Notes under the pieces: generated by a model | Database searches by the model: none | What the model saw: the letters and a program-made list of their open reading frames with translations, nothing else | Told to the model about the DNA's origin: nothing | Translations under genes and position numbers: made by a program | In this document: one piece after another, positions 1 through 11,642 of the stretch | How positions within the stretch are numbered: the stretch's first letter is position 1 | Layout of the letters: the number at the start of each line of letters is the position of its first letter | DNA from: Lepas anatifera | Lineage: Eukaryota > Arthropoda > Thecostraca > Lepadidae | Length of the DNA: 64,000 nt | NCBI GenBank assembly: GCA_034440635.1 | Contig: JAOTON010000385.1 | Span: forward strand, 310,001 to 374,000 | Direction of reading: 5' to 3'

Positions 1-1097
1 GTAAAAATAGAAAATCAACACTAAACATTTTTAAGCCATAGCTGAAAAGATAGCGCTCTTTCCTAACCACGTACCCCCAAAGTTTCCCAAGCTGTGTGTA
101 GTATGAAACACGCCCTGAGAAAAATGTAACGTGTTTAGTATTTCGGTCAATTATATTAAAGTGCCCAGGAGTCAGTCCTTGGAACAAACAATTTGAGATG
201 AAAAATAGTCTTCGGCAGCCAAGGCTGCCGGCCATTTAATACACATATGTACGTTACAATGGGTAATAAAAACCCTTCATACTTTAAGGGTTTCTGAAAT
301 CATTGTTTAATTTGACAAATCACAGCCCGTTGTTTTAAGCCAAGAGCTTTAAGTTCCGGCTGAGAAGGACCTTATCATAGGATCAGGATCCACCGTTATG
401 AATAAAATGACGCACCAAATTTCGAAGTGCTCCCGTACTCATATGCTTCCCAGCCCTACTGAGAAGATTTCGGACTACCGCTATCTCATATCGACCAGTT
501 CGACAAGAGAAGTGTGCGGTTCAACGCTGCATGCTTTCGACATGACTGCGATGCTTCTTGTCCCAATCAATGTATCTGCGTGCCATCTTAATGTCTTCCC
601 AACGATCTGATGGAGGGATAAAGCGTGCTGCTGCCGGCACTCCTGTTGCGACTCAGCGAGCCACCCATCGGGGGTCCGGCCCGGAACAGCGGGACACTCA
701 GCGGGCGAAAACACCTGGACAGGTGCGCAAATGTCGCATCATGCCGCCAATTAGCAACCGCGAACATCTTACACAGCGTGACAGCCTCCTAGAGGTAAAA
801 AAAACTGTAAAATCGCCAATAATGTTGGTGGCCAAAATATGTAAATTGGTGAAAAAAAGACAAGGATGATCTCGCCTTGGCGTGGCAAGTTGACGATCAC
901 TCTGTAAAGTAATTATAAGATTCAGAAGGATTTATGAGGTCCAGAAACTAATTAACTTGTTGTGCCAGCCCTCAACATTTCTTGAGACACACAAGTCGTT
1001 CGAAGTCCCGTTGTTGACACTGACACTTTTCCCGATATCAGCAGACTCCTGCCGTTAACTGTCACGTCTGAATAGCTAATCATACCACAGCGGGATC
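1..1097. other. Non-coding, no feature recognised
   Basis: I see no gene, RNA or clear repeat here. Short open frames around 400-870 overlap each other on both strands and resemble no protein I know. Some bases may belong to old repeats that I cannot delimit. Confidence 0.4.
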
Positions 1098-2782
1098 TTA
1101 ACACACGTATTGACGGGAGACGGGTAACCGCCCCCGGTTTTTTGGAAACATGATAAAAAAACGGCGGAGTGTACCGCTTCCGTACTTGGTATAACTTTTC
1201 ATAATCATTTTTACAATTGTTTGCAAAATATTAACACGCGCATTGACAGGGGTCTGAGCCACCTTCGCATTGACGGGGGGGCGGGTACCCGCCCCCCTAA
1301 GATCTCGAGAACCACGGTAGGTAGCGAAAAACGGTAAACGGCGTTGGGTTGCCCATCCTTTTGTCCATCGAAAACATTTGGACTATTTTTTGTCAGGTCA
1401 CATTTAAGGTCACGAGAGGTCAAAATATGCCGTCATAAGGATAACATGTAAATTCAGTTTTTCGGCCATTACATCTGAACAAGTAAAGATAGAGCAAAAC
1501 GACTTGAACCATATGAATCCTCTCAGCAAGCCGAATCGAATGATATATAATTTGACCTTGCTAGGTCAAATCAAGGATTTGACCTGACCTGGGGTCAGGT
1601 CAGGGTCAAATTACATAAAATGCATATCATTAGAACCGCAAAGCCCAGGCGAGTATAATGCAGCTGAAATAAATGCTCTATCACCATCCGTTACTGAGTT
1701 ATTCCGTAAAAACCATTTTTCCCATGTATTTCCAATGGAGAGGTCATGCCTCGTATCTGACCTTAGGTCATCGATATCAAAAATACCGGAACATATTTTA
1801 GAGAACTCGGTGGGTTCATTATGTGATATGAGTTTCAATTGGATAAGTTCACCCTGCTCCGACTTGTGCTATCTTAAACTTTTTGAGGTCGGGTCACTTG
1901 ACCTGTACTGGTGACCTGACCTTGGATGACCTAACCTTGAAATTTTCACAGAAGTTGTAAAAATGATGAGGAAAAAGGTATGCCAAGTACGGCGGCGCTA
2001 CGCGCCGCCGTTTTTCTGCTATCTCCGAAAAACCCGAGGGGGCGGGTACCCGCCCCCGTCAATGCGCGTGTTAAGGTTAAGTCATCTCAGGTCAGGTCAC
2101 CAGTACAGGTCAAGTGACCTCAACCCCCCCAAAAAGTGTTTAAGATAGCATAAGTAGAGCTGGGAGGACCTATCTGATTGAAACTAATCATATAATGGGC
2201 CCATCGAGTTCTACAAAATACATTCCAGTAGGTATGTTGTATATCGATGCCCTACGGTCAGATACGAGTCATGACCTTTCCATTCGAAATATGTGGGGAA
2301 ATGGTTTAGCCTGAATAACTTTGCAATGGATGGCGGCAGACCGCTTATTTAAACGGCGTTAGGTTTGCCCCATCGTTTCGGTTTTATGACATGCATTTTG
2401 ACCTAATTTGACATTGACATGGCCCAAGGTCAGGTCAAATCCAAGATTGGACCTGATTTTGCCTAGCAAGGTCATATTACATATAATTCGATTCGGCTTG
2501 CTACGAGGTCTCCAATGGTCTATATTGTTTTACTATATCTTCATTAGTGTAATGTAATGACTGTGAACCTTTGTTTACATGTTGTTCCTATGGTAATGTC
2601 TTGACCTCTAGTTACCTTAAATGCAACCAGACTATTAATGTGATGTAAAAGGTGACCGGGCTATCCAACACCGTTTACAGTTTTCGCTATCCTCGAGTGG
2701 TTCTTGAGATCTCAGGGGGAGGGTATCCGCGCCTCCTTTGTATAATCGAAGGTGGCTCAGACCCCCGTCAATGCGAGTGTCA
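1098..2782 (+). mobile_element. Outer TTAA-ended non-autonomous DNA transposon, interrupted by a relative
   Basis: The left end at 1098 (TTAACACACGTATTGACGGG) is followed by a GC-rich block and a stretch (about 1160-1230) closely matching 11.94-12.01 kb of the complete copy at 11879-12733. The match stops at 1230, where another element (1231-2074) begins, and resumes right after it with TTAAGGTTAAGTCATCTCAGG, as at about 12.0 kb. The right end at 2750-2782 has the GGTGGCTCAGACCCCCGTCAATGCG terminal block in shortened form, but its last TTAA has decayed to GTCA. The element codes for no protein. TTAA target duplication with C-rich ends is characteristic of piggyBac-type elements, so that assignment is by inference. 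Confidence 0.75.
1231..2074 (-). mobile_element. Complete inner TTAA-ended non-autonomous element (piggyBac-like)
   Basis: The left end is TTAACACGCGCATTGAC at 1231 and the right end is its reverse complement, GTCAATGCGCGTGTTAA, at 2058-2074. TTAA stands at both edges (1231-1234 and 2071-2074), as expected for a target-site duplication. Perfect palindromes lie inside each end: 22 bp at 1276-1297 and 20 bp at 2038-2057. The body has many AGGTCA/TGACCT motifs, including 10-bp arms TGACCTGACC/GGTCAGGTCA at 1580-1602. Orientation is opposite to the 11879-12733 copy, whose left end matches this copy's right end base for base over long stretches. No transposase frame is present. Confidence 0.85.
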
Positions 2783-3285
2783 GCAGCAGCGAAAATGCAC
2801 GGCCTTAGCGCCCATTGCAAAACAGATGGACACTGGGAGTGCAACATGGGAGGCTGAAAAAGTACAGAAAAAGAACCAGGCGAAGTGTTCGTATTTGACA
2901 TAACCCGATCTCATTTCAACTTTGTTTGGTAAAAATGTGGAGACAGAATGTGGTGAGCCCATAACAAATTATCAGAATCGGAGGATATCAGATTCGCGAC
3001 TATCTGCTAGTAAACTAAACCGATTCTAGTTTGCATATGACTCATCGCCCTTTGTCAAGAGTGGAACATATGACCTTGTCCAACAGTTGCACAGAGGCAT
3101 GTGCACAGTTGTGCCGGCGGCGACCAATCAGCGCGTGGGTGGGCGTGGTCGGCGGCACAGCGGGCATGGCAGCCATCGATCGGGGCGTGGCCGTGCGGCG
3201 ATGGATCGACACAAAAACAGACCCCCGGCCGCGGCGCGACTGCGGACGAGAGGTACGGGCGATGCCGCTGCCGCCGACACTGCAC

Positions 3286-3286
<1 letters not shown>
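2783..3286. other. Non-coding spacer
   Basis: This is spacer between the outer TTAA element and the GA microsatellite. Bases 3100-3286 are GC-rich and CpG-rich and look unique. No gene is recognised. Confidence 0.4.
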
Positions 3287-3775
<489 letters not shown>

Positions 3776-3996
3776 TGCACAAACAAAAAACTGGAAAATA
3801 GAAGGCATCGGAGGAGCTCTACCCAAAAAAGCGTGGTTCCAACAGACCGAGCATGTCTAGTGGTGCAGTACACTCCACCAGGAGGCTGTGCCCGGCGGTA
3901 CAGTACAGCCACAGAAACGACTTTGCGGCACAGTAAGCCTACCACTCACGGCACACTGCCAGAAATAGACATGTGCTAGGATTCTCTGGAAGAGTC

Positions 3997-4668
3997 TTAA
4001 CACCCGCCCCCGTAGGACTCCGAGCCACCTTCGCCCTAGTGGGGGAGGGGGGTTCAAACACCCCCTTCGAACTCGGATCATATGCGGGATAGCGAAAAAA
4101 ACGTGAATGCTGGTGAATAGCCCATGGCAATTCATGAAGAAACTACATTGGTCACTTTTTGGCACAGGTCAGTATTGAAGTCATGGCAGGTCAAAGAATG
4201 TGGCATGTTAGAGGAGGGTTTTTGGACTTTTTTTGGACTTTTGAAGTTATTGACCTAAACCTGAAAACCTGCTGAAGTAGCCCAGATGATCTATTACAGA
4301 TCACAGGTCAAACAATTTCTGTTTTCCCCATACATTTCCAATGGATTTGTATCTGACCTTAGGTCATCGATATGAAAAGTATCGGATTATATTTTGTAGT
4401 ACTTGGTGGGCCCATTATGTGGTATAAGTTTGAATTCGATAGATTCATCCTTTTCGTACTTATGCCACTTTAAACATTTTTGCAGGTGAGGTCACTTGAC
4501 CTGCACTGGTAACCTGACCTGAGATGACCCAACCTTAAAGTTTTAGAGGAATTTGCGAAATTGATTAAAGATAAGGTGGGCCAAGAACTGCGGCCCTTCG
4601 CTCGGAGATTTTCGTGCCGCCGGAAAACCCCGAGGGGGTGTTCAAACAACCCCCACCGCGGTGAAGGA
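3997..4668 (+). mobile_element. TTAA-ended element, right end lost
   Basis: The left end TTAACACCCGCCCCCGTAGG starts at 3997. It is followed by CGAGCCACCTTCGCCCTAG, a G5/C5 hairpin (arms 4048-4052 and 4061-4065), and GGGATAGCGAAAAAAACG near 4085. The body carries repeated AGGTCA/TGACCT. Near the right side, GAGGGGGTGTTCAAACAACCCCC (about 4632-4654) mirrors the left hairpin block, but the sequence leaves the family at about 4668 without reaching TTAA. It belongs to the same subfamily as 4912-5775 and the end fragment at 36540. It has no coding capacity. Confidence 0.7.
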
Positions 4669-4911
4669 GTAAGAATCGACTGCTCCTGTGACCCACAGGT
4701 AGTTTTAATACCAGCCTGAATTCAAGCATGGAACATTGTGTCCATTTAAAATAGCAAATAAAGTGTGCGTTCAAAAGTGGATGGTAGTCTTTTCATCACG
4801 CGAGGGAGCAAAATAAAAAGTTCAAATGTGTTTTGCTATCAAACACCCATGAAAATAAGTGTTGCACGTGCCAAAGCTATGTTAAGATGTAACCTATGAA
4901 TTAGTATACTC

Positions 4912-5775
4912 TTAATCCGCGCCCCGGTGAGCCTCCGAGCCACATTTGCCCTGGTGAGGGGGTGTTTGAAAACCCCCTCGAACTCGGCTCCTATGCGGGA
5001 TAGTGAAAAAAAACGAGAAAGCTGGTGGACAGCTCATAAAAATTCATAAAGAAACTATACCAGTCACTTTTTGTCTCAGGTCAATGTGGGGTCATGACAG
5101 ATCAAAGAAGGTGGCATTTTGAGCAAAGTTTTTGGGCTCTAGCATCTAAAAGAGTCGAGTTAGAATCATTTTGTAGGCACCATTCGCTTCCTCTTGTCAC
5201 GGCAAATCGAATGATGTATAATATGACCATACTAGGTCAAACCAAAAAATGACCTGACATCAGGTCAGGTCAAAGTCACTTTTTGACCTAGCATAGTCAA
5301 TATGCATATCAATCGACTCGCAATAACAATCCAAACGCAATGGTATAAAAATAAAATCTGCATCATCATTTCGTGCAAAGTTATTGACCTAAGACAGAAA
5401 ACTGCTTAAGTAGCTCCAGACGACCTCTCAGAGGTCACAGGTCAAAAATTGCAACATGAACCTGGAAAGGGGCCCAGGATACTTCAATTTGGAGAATACG
5501 AAGGCATTATCAGCTTTATCTACACAAATACAGCCCAATTTGTTTTTCCCATGCATTTCCAATGGAGAGGTCATGGTCCGTACTTGACCTTAGGTCATCG
5601 ATATGAAAAATCCCGAGACATACTTTATAGAACTCGGTGGGGTCATTATGTGTTGAGTTTCAATCCGATAGATTCGCCCATTTCTTACTTATGCCACCTT
5701 AAACATTTTTCTGAGGTGAGGTCACATGACCTGCACTGGTGACCTGACCTAAAATGACCCACACTTGAAATTTTA
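4912..5775 (+). mobile_element. TTAA-ended element, right end lost
   Basis: The left end is TTAATCCGCGCCCCGGTGAG, followed by CCTCCGAGCCACATTTGCCC and a hairpin with 8-bp arms GAGGGGGT (4956-4963) and ACCCCCTC (4972-4979), then GGGATAGTGAAAAAAAACG. The body is a chain of AGGTCA/TGACCT motifs and aligns by eye with the copy at 3997. Similarity fades near 5775 with no terminal repeat, so it is a 5' fragment. No transposase is seen. Confidence 0.68.
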
Positions 5776-6385
5776 CGATCAGAACAAATGGTATGATAAC
5801 AAAATTCCCGCTGATCAGAAGAATAAAATGGGAAAAGTGAAAAAGAGACACAAGAAGGAGCAGTAACATCCACATAGATTGATGACATAGATTTCATAGA
5901 CAGGGGTTGAGACAAAGGGAAGGTGTAGAGCAACGCGTCCCCCAAATTTGACAGAGATAGACTTGCTCCCTACTCAGTGGTTCCTGGGGTAGTGTGAGCC
6001 CTTGCAGCAGTACGTTAAGGAAGGCCCTGAGTAGACCTGAAGTTCCTCAAGTTTTTTTCGCTCAGCGCGGGTTTAATTCTGACCAGCAAGATAATAAGCC
6101 AGAAAAGAGCGGTGGCTTTCAAAATCATACAAACGTGCTTTCTGTGATTAATAAGCGGCCCCAAATCGTGTACGATGTCAAAGAAACGAAAAATGTCACT
6201 CGATGATGGGCAGGCTGATTCCAGCTCAGTACAGCTCCTACAGTCCTGGAGGGCAGATCCACAACCTTGCAAGAAACCTCTGATAAGGAGGCAATAAGGA
6301 GACTAAAAACCATGATGAAAAGATAAGAGTGGATAAAAAGGTAGCAGAAGGGTTCAAGGTCATCACAGAGCGGGTCTTGAGCTGT
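5776..6385. other. Non-coding, no feature recognised
   Basis: Moderately AT-rich unique-looking DNA between two TTAA-element fragments. Short open frames on both strands have no recognisable content. Confidence 0.35.
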
Positions 6386-6535
6386 TTAACCCTCATCCCA
6401 CCGAGGGTCCATCGATGGCCCCCTTGTTTTTTTCGAATAGCAGAAAAAGGACAAGTCCCTGGATTTTTACCCCGGGCCACACTAGGTCAGGTCACCAGGC
6501 GAGCTCAAGCAAGGTGACCTAACTTAAAATTTTAA
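6386..6535 (+). mobile_element. Left-end fragment of a TTAA-ended element
   Basis: TTAACCCTCATCCCACCGAG at 6386 is very like the left end at 61419 (TTAACCCTCCCACCGGGGGC). An imperfect hairpin around CCATCGATGG (6409-6418) follows, then TCGAATAGCAGAAAAAGGAC, and then AGGTCA-rich sequence that fades by about 6535. Only one end is present. Confidence 0.6.
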
Positions 6536-7728
6536 ACTCTACCATAACTACATTTCTAAGCCGATCGATTTGAAACTTTCGACACTTGATGACCCGTCCA
6601 GGGTCTTTGTTTTTGGAATTTAGAATAGTCCCTGCATGCGATTTTGGCCATGCGAAAATGCTGTAAATAGGTATTTACAGCGAGTGAGTGATCAAGGTCT
6701 GGATTTCAATGGTTATTAAACTTTTATTTTGATGACGTCACACATTGTTAGAAGGACGACATATTTCTGTTTTTAGCGTATGAAAGTGGTGAGAAAATAA
6801 AATTTCCTGATTTTTCGGCCTCTCTTGTTCTTGTTCTTTTTAGAATTTCCAAAAAGTGGTCCACTCCCTCCAAGGCTACCGTGTTTTCAACGCATTGCTA
6901 ATGAAGCTGCTCCATTTTTAATCTTTCATTATCTTTTAAATTCTCGTTGCCTTCACTTTCTAAATTGACTCTATTTTCTCAAGACTGTTTATTACATGAT
7001 CACAAGAAGCCCTGATTACTTGTCAGAAAATGATATCAATAGAATGGCCAAAGAGGTCCCTGAAACAGGCATAAACCTCAGCCCTGTATCCGCCACTGAC
7101 AGAGCTACCCCTCAAAGGTAGGAGGCTCTCTTACAAGGAGGCTTATTGAACTTGCCCCCCCCATGCAATTCAAACCTGTAGCACAGCTCTTGAACGTGAA
7201 CACTGCTCACAGTATAACATTACCTGTGACAGGAATCAGTGACAGATTTAGAGTTTAGCTAGGGGGGGGGACCAGAGAACGGCATTATCCCACCCGAAGG
7301 CATCGGTTTGGCATCACGAGTGGTACCGTCCCAAATCTAATTTTGGGTGGTTTAAGGGGTGGATGTTTTATAATTGTTTAGGGAAATAACGTATCAAGTT
7401 TACCAGGGTGGCACCGCTGTAAGGAAGGGGCTGTGAAATAGATGGCGAGGAGGGGGATGTTTGCAGCTGATAGTGAACGGGATTGAAAAGTGCTTGCCTA
7501 AAAACAGAGCGTGTTTGCCTAAGATACCTTCTAAATTCAATACCAGGGCATCCGTACAACATAATGCTGGAAATTGCGGACTTATGCCTGTTCATTTAGG
7601 GCATCTGACGAGTATTGGGGAGGGGAACACCCTTACAGACCTAAAAAGGAAACCACTCCCTTTGCCACCCCCCTCCTCGCCCTGGACCAATGTCTATCAT
7701 ATATACACCGTTTTATAGAGATGTATTT
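6536..7728. other. Non-coding, no gene recognised
   Basis: AT-rich sequence with no recognisable gene. A perfect CRE-type palindrome TGACGTCA lies at 6733-6740. A run of G at 7262-7271 may belong to an old G-rich element. Confidence 0.35.
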
Positions 7729-7920
7729 ATAGGCGCAGGACCCGGGGGCAGGGGGCGGCTGCCCCCAACTTTGGGGGGGGGCAGTGTCATCCCCCAACTT
7801 TGAGTCGATTCCGGACCTTTTCCGTTAACAAATCAAGCAATTGACCGAATCATATTTGACCCCACCGGCGGTGACGCCTTTGGCCCTGTCCCCAACATTG
7901 GAAAAAGCTCCTGCGCCTAT
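7729..7920. mobile_element. 192-bp MITE with perfect 12-bp inverted ends
   Basis: ATAGGCGCAGGA at 7729-7740 and TCCTGCGCCTAT at 7909-7920 are exact reverse complements. The interior is G-rich on the left (GGGGGCAGGGGGCGGCTGCC) and has two 'CCCCCAACTTTG' copies. It is non-coding. The family is unknown, and it resembles other short G-rich elements in this window (15331, 36967) only in style. Confidence 0.65.
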
Positions 7921-10119
7921 GGACGTCCCTATGTGATAACAACCAATAGCGCACCTCTACAACCATCTGCCACTTTACGCGATCACGCTGGTAAATTTTC
8001 GTCCAGACTTCGGCAACTGAGCAGTTCAGAGCCGGAAGGGTTTATCAGCCCCTTCACTTCCCTTCGTCACGCGTGCCGACACTGTGTGGTCCACTTTCGG
8101 GTCATCTGGGGTCCAGCCGGGGTTAATTAGTGGCGCGTGGTCATTACGGGGTGTCGGCGTCGGCGCTAAGTATGACACGGGAACGCGGCAGGGCGTCCCC
8201 GAAATTCAAGTGGGCCGGAACGGGGCAGCCTGCCAGCCGGCCCGGACCGGCAGAGAGGAATTCTGACAGTCCGGGACGGCGGTGGCCCGGTCGGCGGTCG
8301 GTGTGGCGGCTCGGCTGATAGCAGAGCTGGCGGGTTTATAGCGCCGTTGGTCTCTGCGCGCGGGAGAAAAACTTCGTGTGGTCTTTATGCCATCTTGTTA
8401 AGACGTTCCACTTACTTACATTCCATTCCACTTCGGCTTACTTCCATTCTATTCCATTGATTGCACATTCCACTTCCACTTACCTGTTTAATAAGAAAAG
8501 GATAATCTGCAGCAGCTGAAACAGTGTTTTTATGTGGTAGCGTAAGCAAAAAATCCCTAGGCACTTCCGACCACAAAAACGCAATACATGCACTATTTTG
8601 GGTTAAAACAATAGCCTAAAGAGAATCACCTAATTAAAACCACCCACACATTGAACACCTAAGATTTAGCTCACTTAAACTGGAATTAGACGCTGCGTTC
8701 AATCAGTACCAATGACCTTCAGTGCGCTGTCATTCGACGCCGAGGGCGGCACAGCAGCAGTAAGCACCTGCGCGTGCTCTACCACATCATCTACAACATC
8801 GTCAGCACGTGTCAAACAAGTGCTCCGGCGGCCCCCAACATTAACCATTTTGACATGGAACACGACCCAGGAAGGCTCGGTGTGGTACCCTCTGGCAGTG
8901 CGCACGCTAATCAGACAGAGATGACAGATGAGAGTCCAGTCCTGCCGCCTTCTCCGCCCCTCGCTTCCCTCCTTTCGGTGCTGGCGAAAAGACTGTCTTA
9001 GGACTCAGAAAATGGTTCGTCATCGCTTTCATGGTTTCCTTCTCTAGATGAAGTGAAGAGGAAAAAGAAACATGTTGCATTAGACTGTTGTCAGCATTTC
9101 CGTAAAATTAGTGATTCTTTCCCCCAGCAGAGCAGGAGTGGATCCAGGAATGACGGCACAGGGGGAGGGGTGCACGTGACCACTTCGTTTGGAGCAGAAA
9201 ACGGTGCCGGAGGCACAGTAGCAGCCACTTGTGTCTCTATGCCGAAGCATTGGGATTTTTTGGGCCCCTGTGTGAGCAAATGAACGACCAAGATACCCAT
9301 TCAGTATCTCGGATACCTAAGGGTGAGATGAGACGGTGCTGGACAAAAATAGCGTTCAAAACATGATGAAATAAGCTTTAAAAGAAAATAAGCGCCGCTT
9401 TGTAGACATCGGAGCCCTGTTTGTCGCTGACAAATACGCCCCCAACAAATCTCCTTCCCTCTAAAATCTGGATCCGCATTTTCAAAAGAATAGTGTTTGT
9501 TTTTACCGCATTTGGAACCAAAATCGTTTATTAAAGAAAAGAAAGTAGCTGAAGATATTATTTCTGGGTACGATTGAACAGAAGGTTACCAGTTCGGAAG
9601 CCGTTTGAAAGTACCGTTCTTGCTAAGGACAAATTTCGGCTGTTCCGGGATCTGACATGAGGACAAAGGCCAAGGGTCGTGGCCCCAAATATTTGACATT
9701 TTATCTGGCAAACAAAAACGACATTCCAAGGTATATAGGTATGCAAATTTCACCCCAATGGCAAATATACAATAAAATCTGGGTTACAAAATTAATGGGA
9801 GGCGTGGCGATGCTGGCGAAAAATTTACTATCGGAGAATAACAAGAAACCAACTCATATCAACAACGTACTGTCTTTATCAAAAACAACAATCCTGACCC
9901 AAAAACCAACCAACTTGTTTTCAGCGGGTGTTCTAGCACTCCCTGAACTTTTACCGGAGGCCAAATTGATAACTCTCGGAGAAAAATAGTCAGGACGCCC
10001 ATGCGGAGTTGGCAGATGCCGTGCATGTATCGTTCTTCTCAATGCATGTCGCTAGCCCGTGCAAAGCCACTACATCAGCGGTCGGAGCCGGCGGCGTATC
10101 TTCCAGTTCGCCTTGTCTC
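7921..10119. other. Non-coding; GC-rich island at 8010-8340
   Basis: Bases 8010-8340 are GC- and CpG-rich and look unique, so they could be regulatory. At 8405-8485 there is a short degenerate run of TTCCA/CATTCCA. Bases 8500-10119 are AT-rich with only short, overlapping open frames. No gene is recognised. Confidence 0.35.
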
Positions 10120-10407
10120 GATCGTCGCGTCGATTGGTCTGCGTGAGCGCTCACAGCCAATCAGCGTGCGAGTATGAGTCAGTTGGGCGGAGTCCGGGCT
10201 GGACCGAGCCTCCCATACAAACCACAGGGGAGTATTGGAGTGTGTGCTGTGCTGGGGAGAGGACGGCAATTACAGACACCTGTAATTATCGAACAAACCG
10301 GAGATTACGTGTGACGGATTTGGCGTGGCAAGATGCTCACTGATCTCAATATCGGACGGGGAGACATCTGCCACCATGCGAGCTCACTGGACAAATCTAT
10401 CGTAAGT
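10120..10407 (+). promoter_or_regulatory. Possible promoter and short first exon
   Basis: Several promoter-like signals cluster: an inverted CCAAT box (ATTGG, 10133-10137), a direct CCAAT (10157-10161), an initiator-like TCAGTT (10179-10184) and a GC box GGGCGG (10185-10190). About 190 bp downstream, GCCACCATG (ATG at 10376) has strong Kozak context and is followed 26 nt later by a consensus 5' splice site GTAAGT (10402-10407). If real, this is the start of a gene whose other exons I cannot find. That splice phase does not match the Sp8/9 exon at 28710, so it is not simply its coding exon 1. Confidence 0.25.
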
Positions 10408-10410
10408 GAA

Positions 10411-11640
10411 AGTTGTACGACGGTGGTGCGAAGCTTTCTCTAATGTTTACAATTTACGCTGAGAGCATTTATGTGATATCCTTCGGTAATACACACAGTT
10501 TGTGCGTTGAGCTCGCCTCTTCTTGTAACGCCTGCTGTTTATGATAAGCTACCGATATTATTCTAGCTGCGTCGACGCCAAAGGGAGAAAAGCTCGGCAT
10601 AAAATTATCGGGTTTTACGGCGCTGAACGCTCGTGCATTGCACGGTCGACTTCTCTCTTTTGCTGGTTTCTTGTCGAGAGTTTGCAGCAAAGTTTGTGTT
10701 ACATGCACTTCTTATAATTTCTGTGTGTCTCTTTAGAACATGTTGCATCATGACATGACGAACAAAAAAAGTAATCCGACAATAAACATCGATAAGAGAG
10801 CTAACGGAAGCAATGTAAATAAGGACAAAATTGCAAAATTTGACTTTGCACGTACAGCACGTCCAAACCAAGGGTAGGCCACCGGCCAGCTAGGGTTGTT
10901 TGAATTAACCAGCATCATATGTACCTGCTTCCCAAATATTATAGCCATTGGGACGATGTTGCAGGCTCGACACACCACGACGTTATACTTAACTTCTGGT
11001 TTTTCTCTGGCACGTAGACTTTGCACCCCTGTTATGAAATATTCGCTCGGTAGATTTTTGCGGATTTTTTTATATTGTACTCCCCCATCAATTGCGAACA
11101 CAATGGTGTATCTTATGGCGGGGTCCGAATTTTATGACATGTTCCCACTATAAAAATGCTAACTTGACTGGACTATTACTGTTTTCCAGAAGCTTTGTTT
11201 CTTTTTGGCCTCATTTTGTCATTAATTTTTGCAATTCTTGGTTGCACTTGCAGCGGTTCTTGCCAAGCCCAAATGTAATGGGCATTAATCGCGTTCCAGC
11301 ACATTGAATGCTTGAGCGATCGTGGATTTTTTTGCAAAAGATTACCTATTATAAAAAAAATTTGCTTCCCTCCCAAAAAACTTAACAGGTGATTCCCGAC
11401 TTTACCTTTGACTTATATGCTTCTTCCGTGCTTGTTCTTTCAAGAAACGTATATGCTAGGTGAAGTCCGTCCAAGAGTACGAACTTAACTTTCTAAAGGC
11501 TTTCACTTTTCTCCTATAAGTCTAACAGCTAAACTTTTTATGTGGTTGTTTAGCCTGAAGAATTGTCTATGTATGGTCCATGTTTCAACTCGATGTCTCT
11601 GAAAGGAACTCGCCACGAGCCCATCAAAAATAAAAAGTCA
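10411..11640. other. Non-coding, no feature recognised
   Basis: AT-rich and unique-looking. Short overlapping open frames on both strands are not protein-like. No repeat or RNA is recognised. Confidence 0.35.
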
Positions 11641-11642
11641 CG

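Noticed and set aside
10376..10401. ATG plus donor as coding exon 1 of Sp8/9
   Set aside because: 26 coding bases end in a phase that does not join in frame with GAC at 28710, and the peptide does not resemble the Sp8/9 N-terminus.
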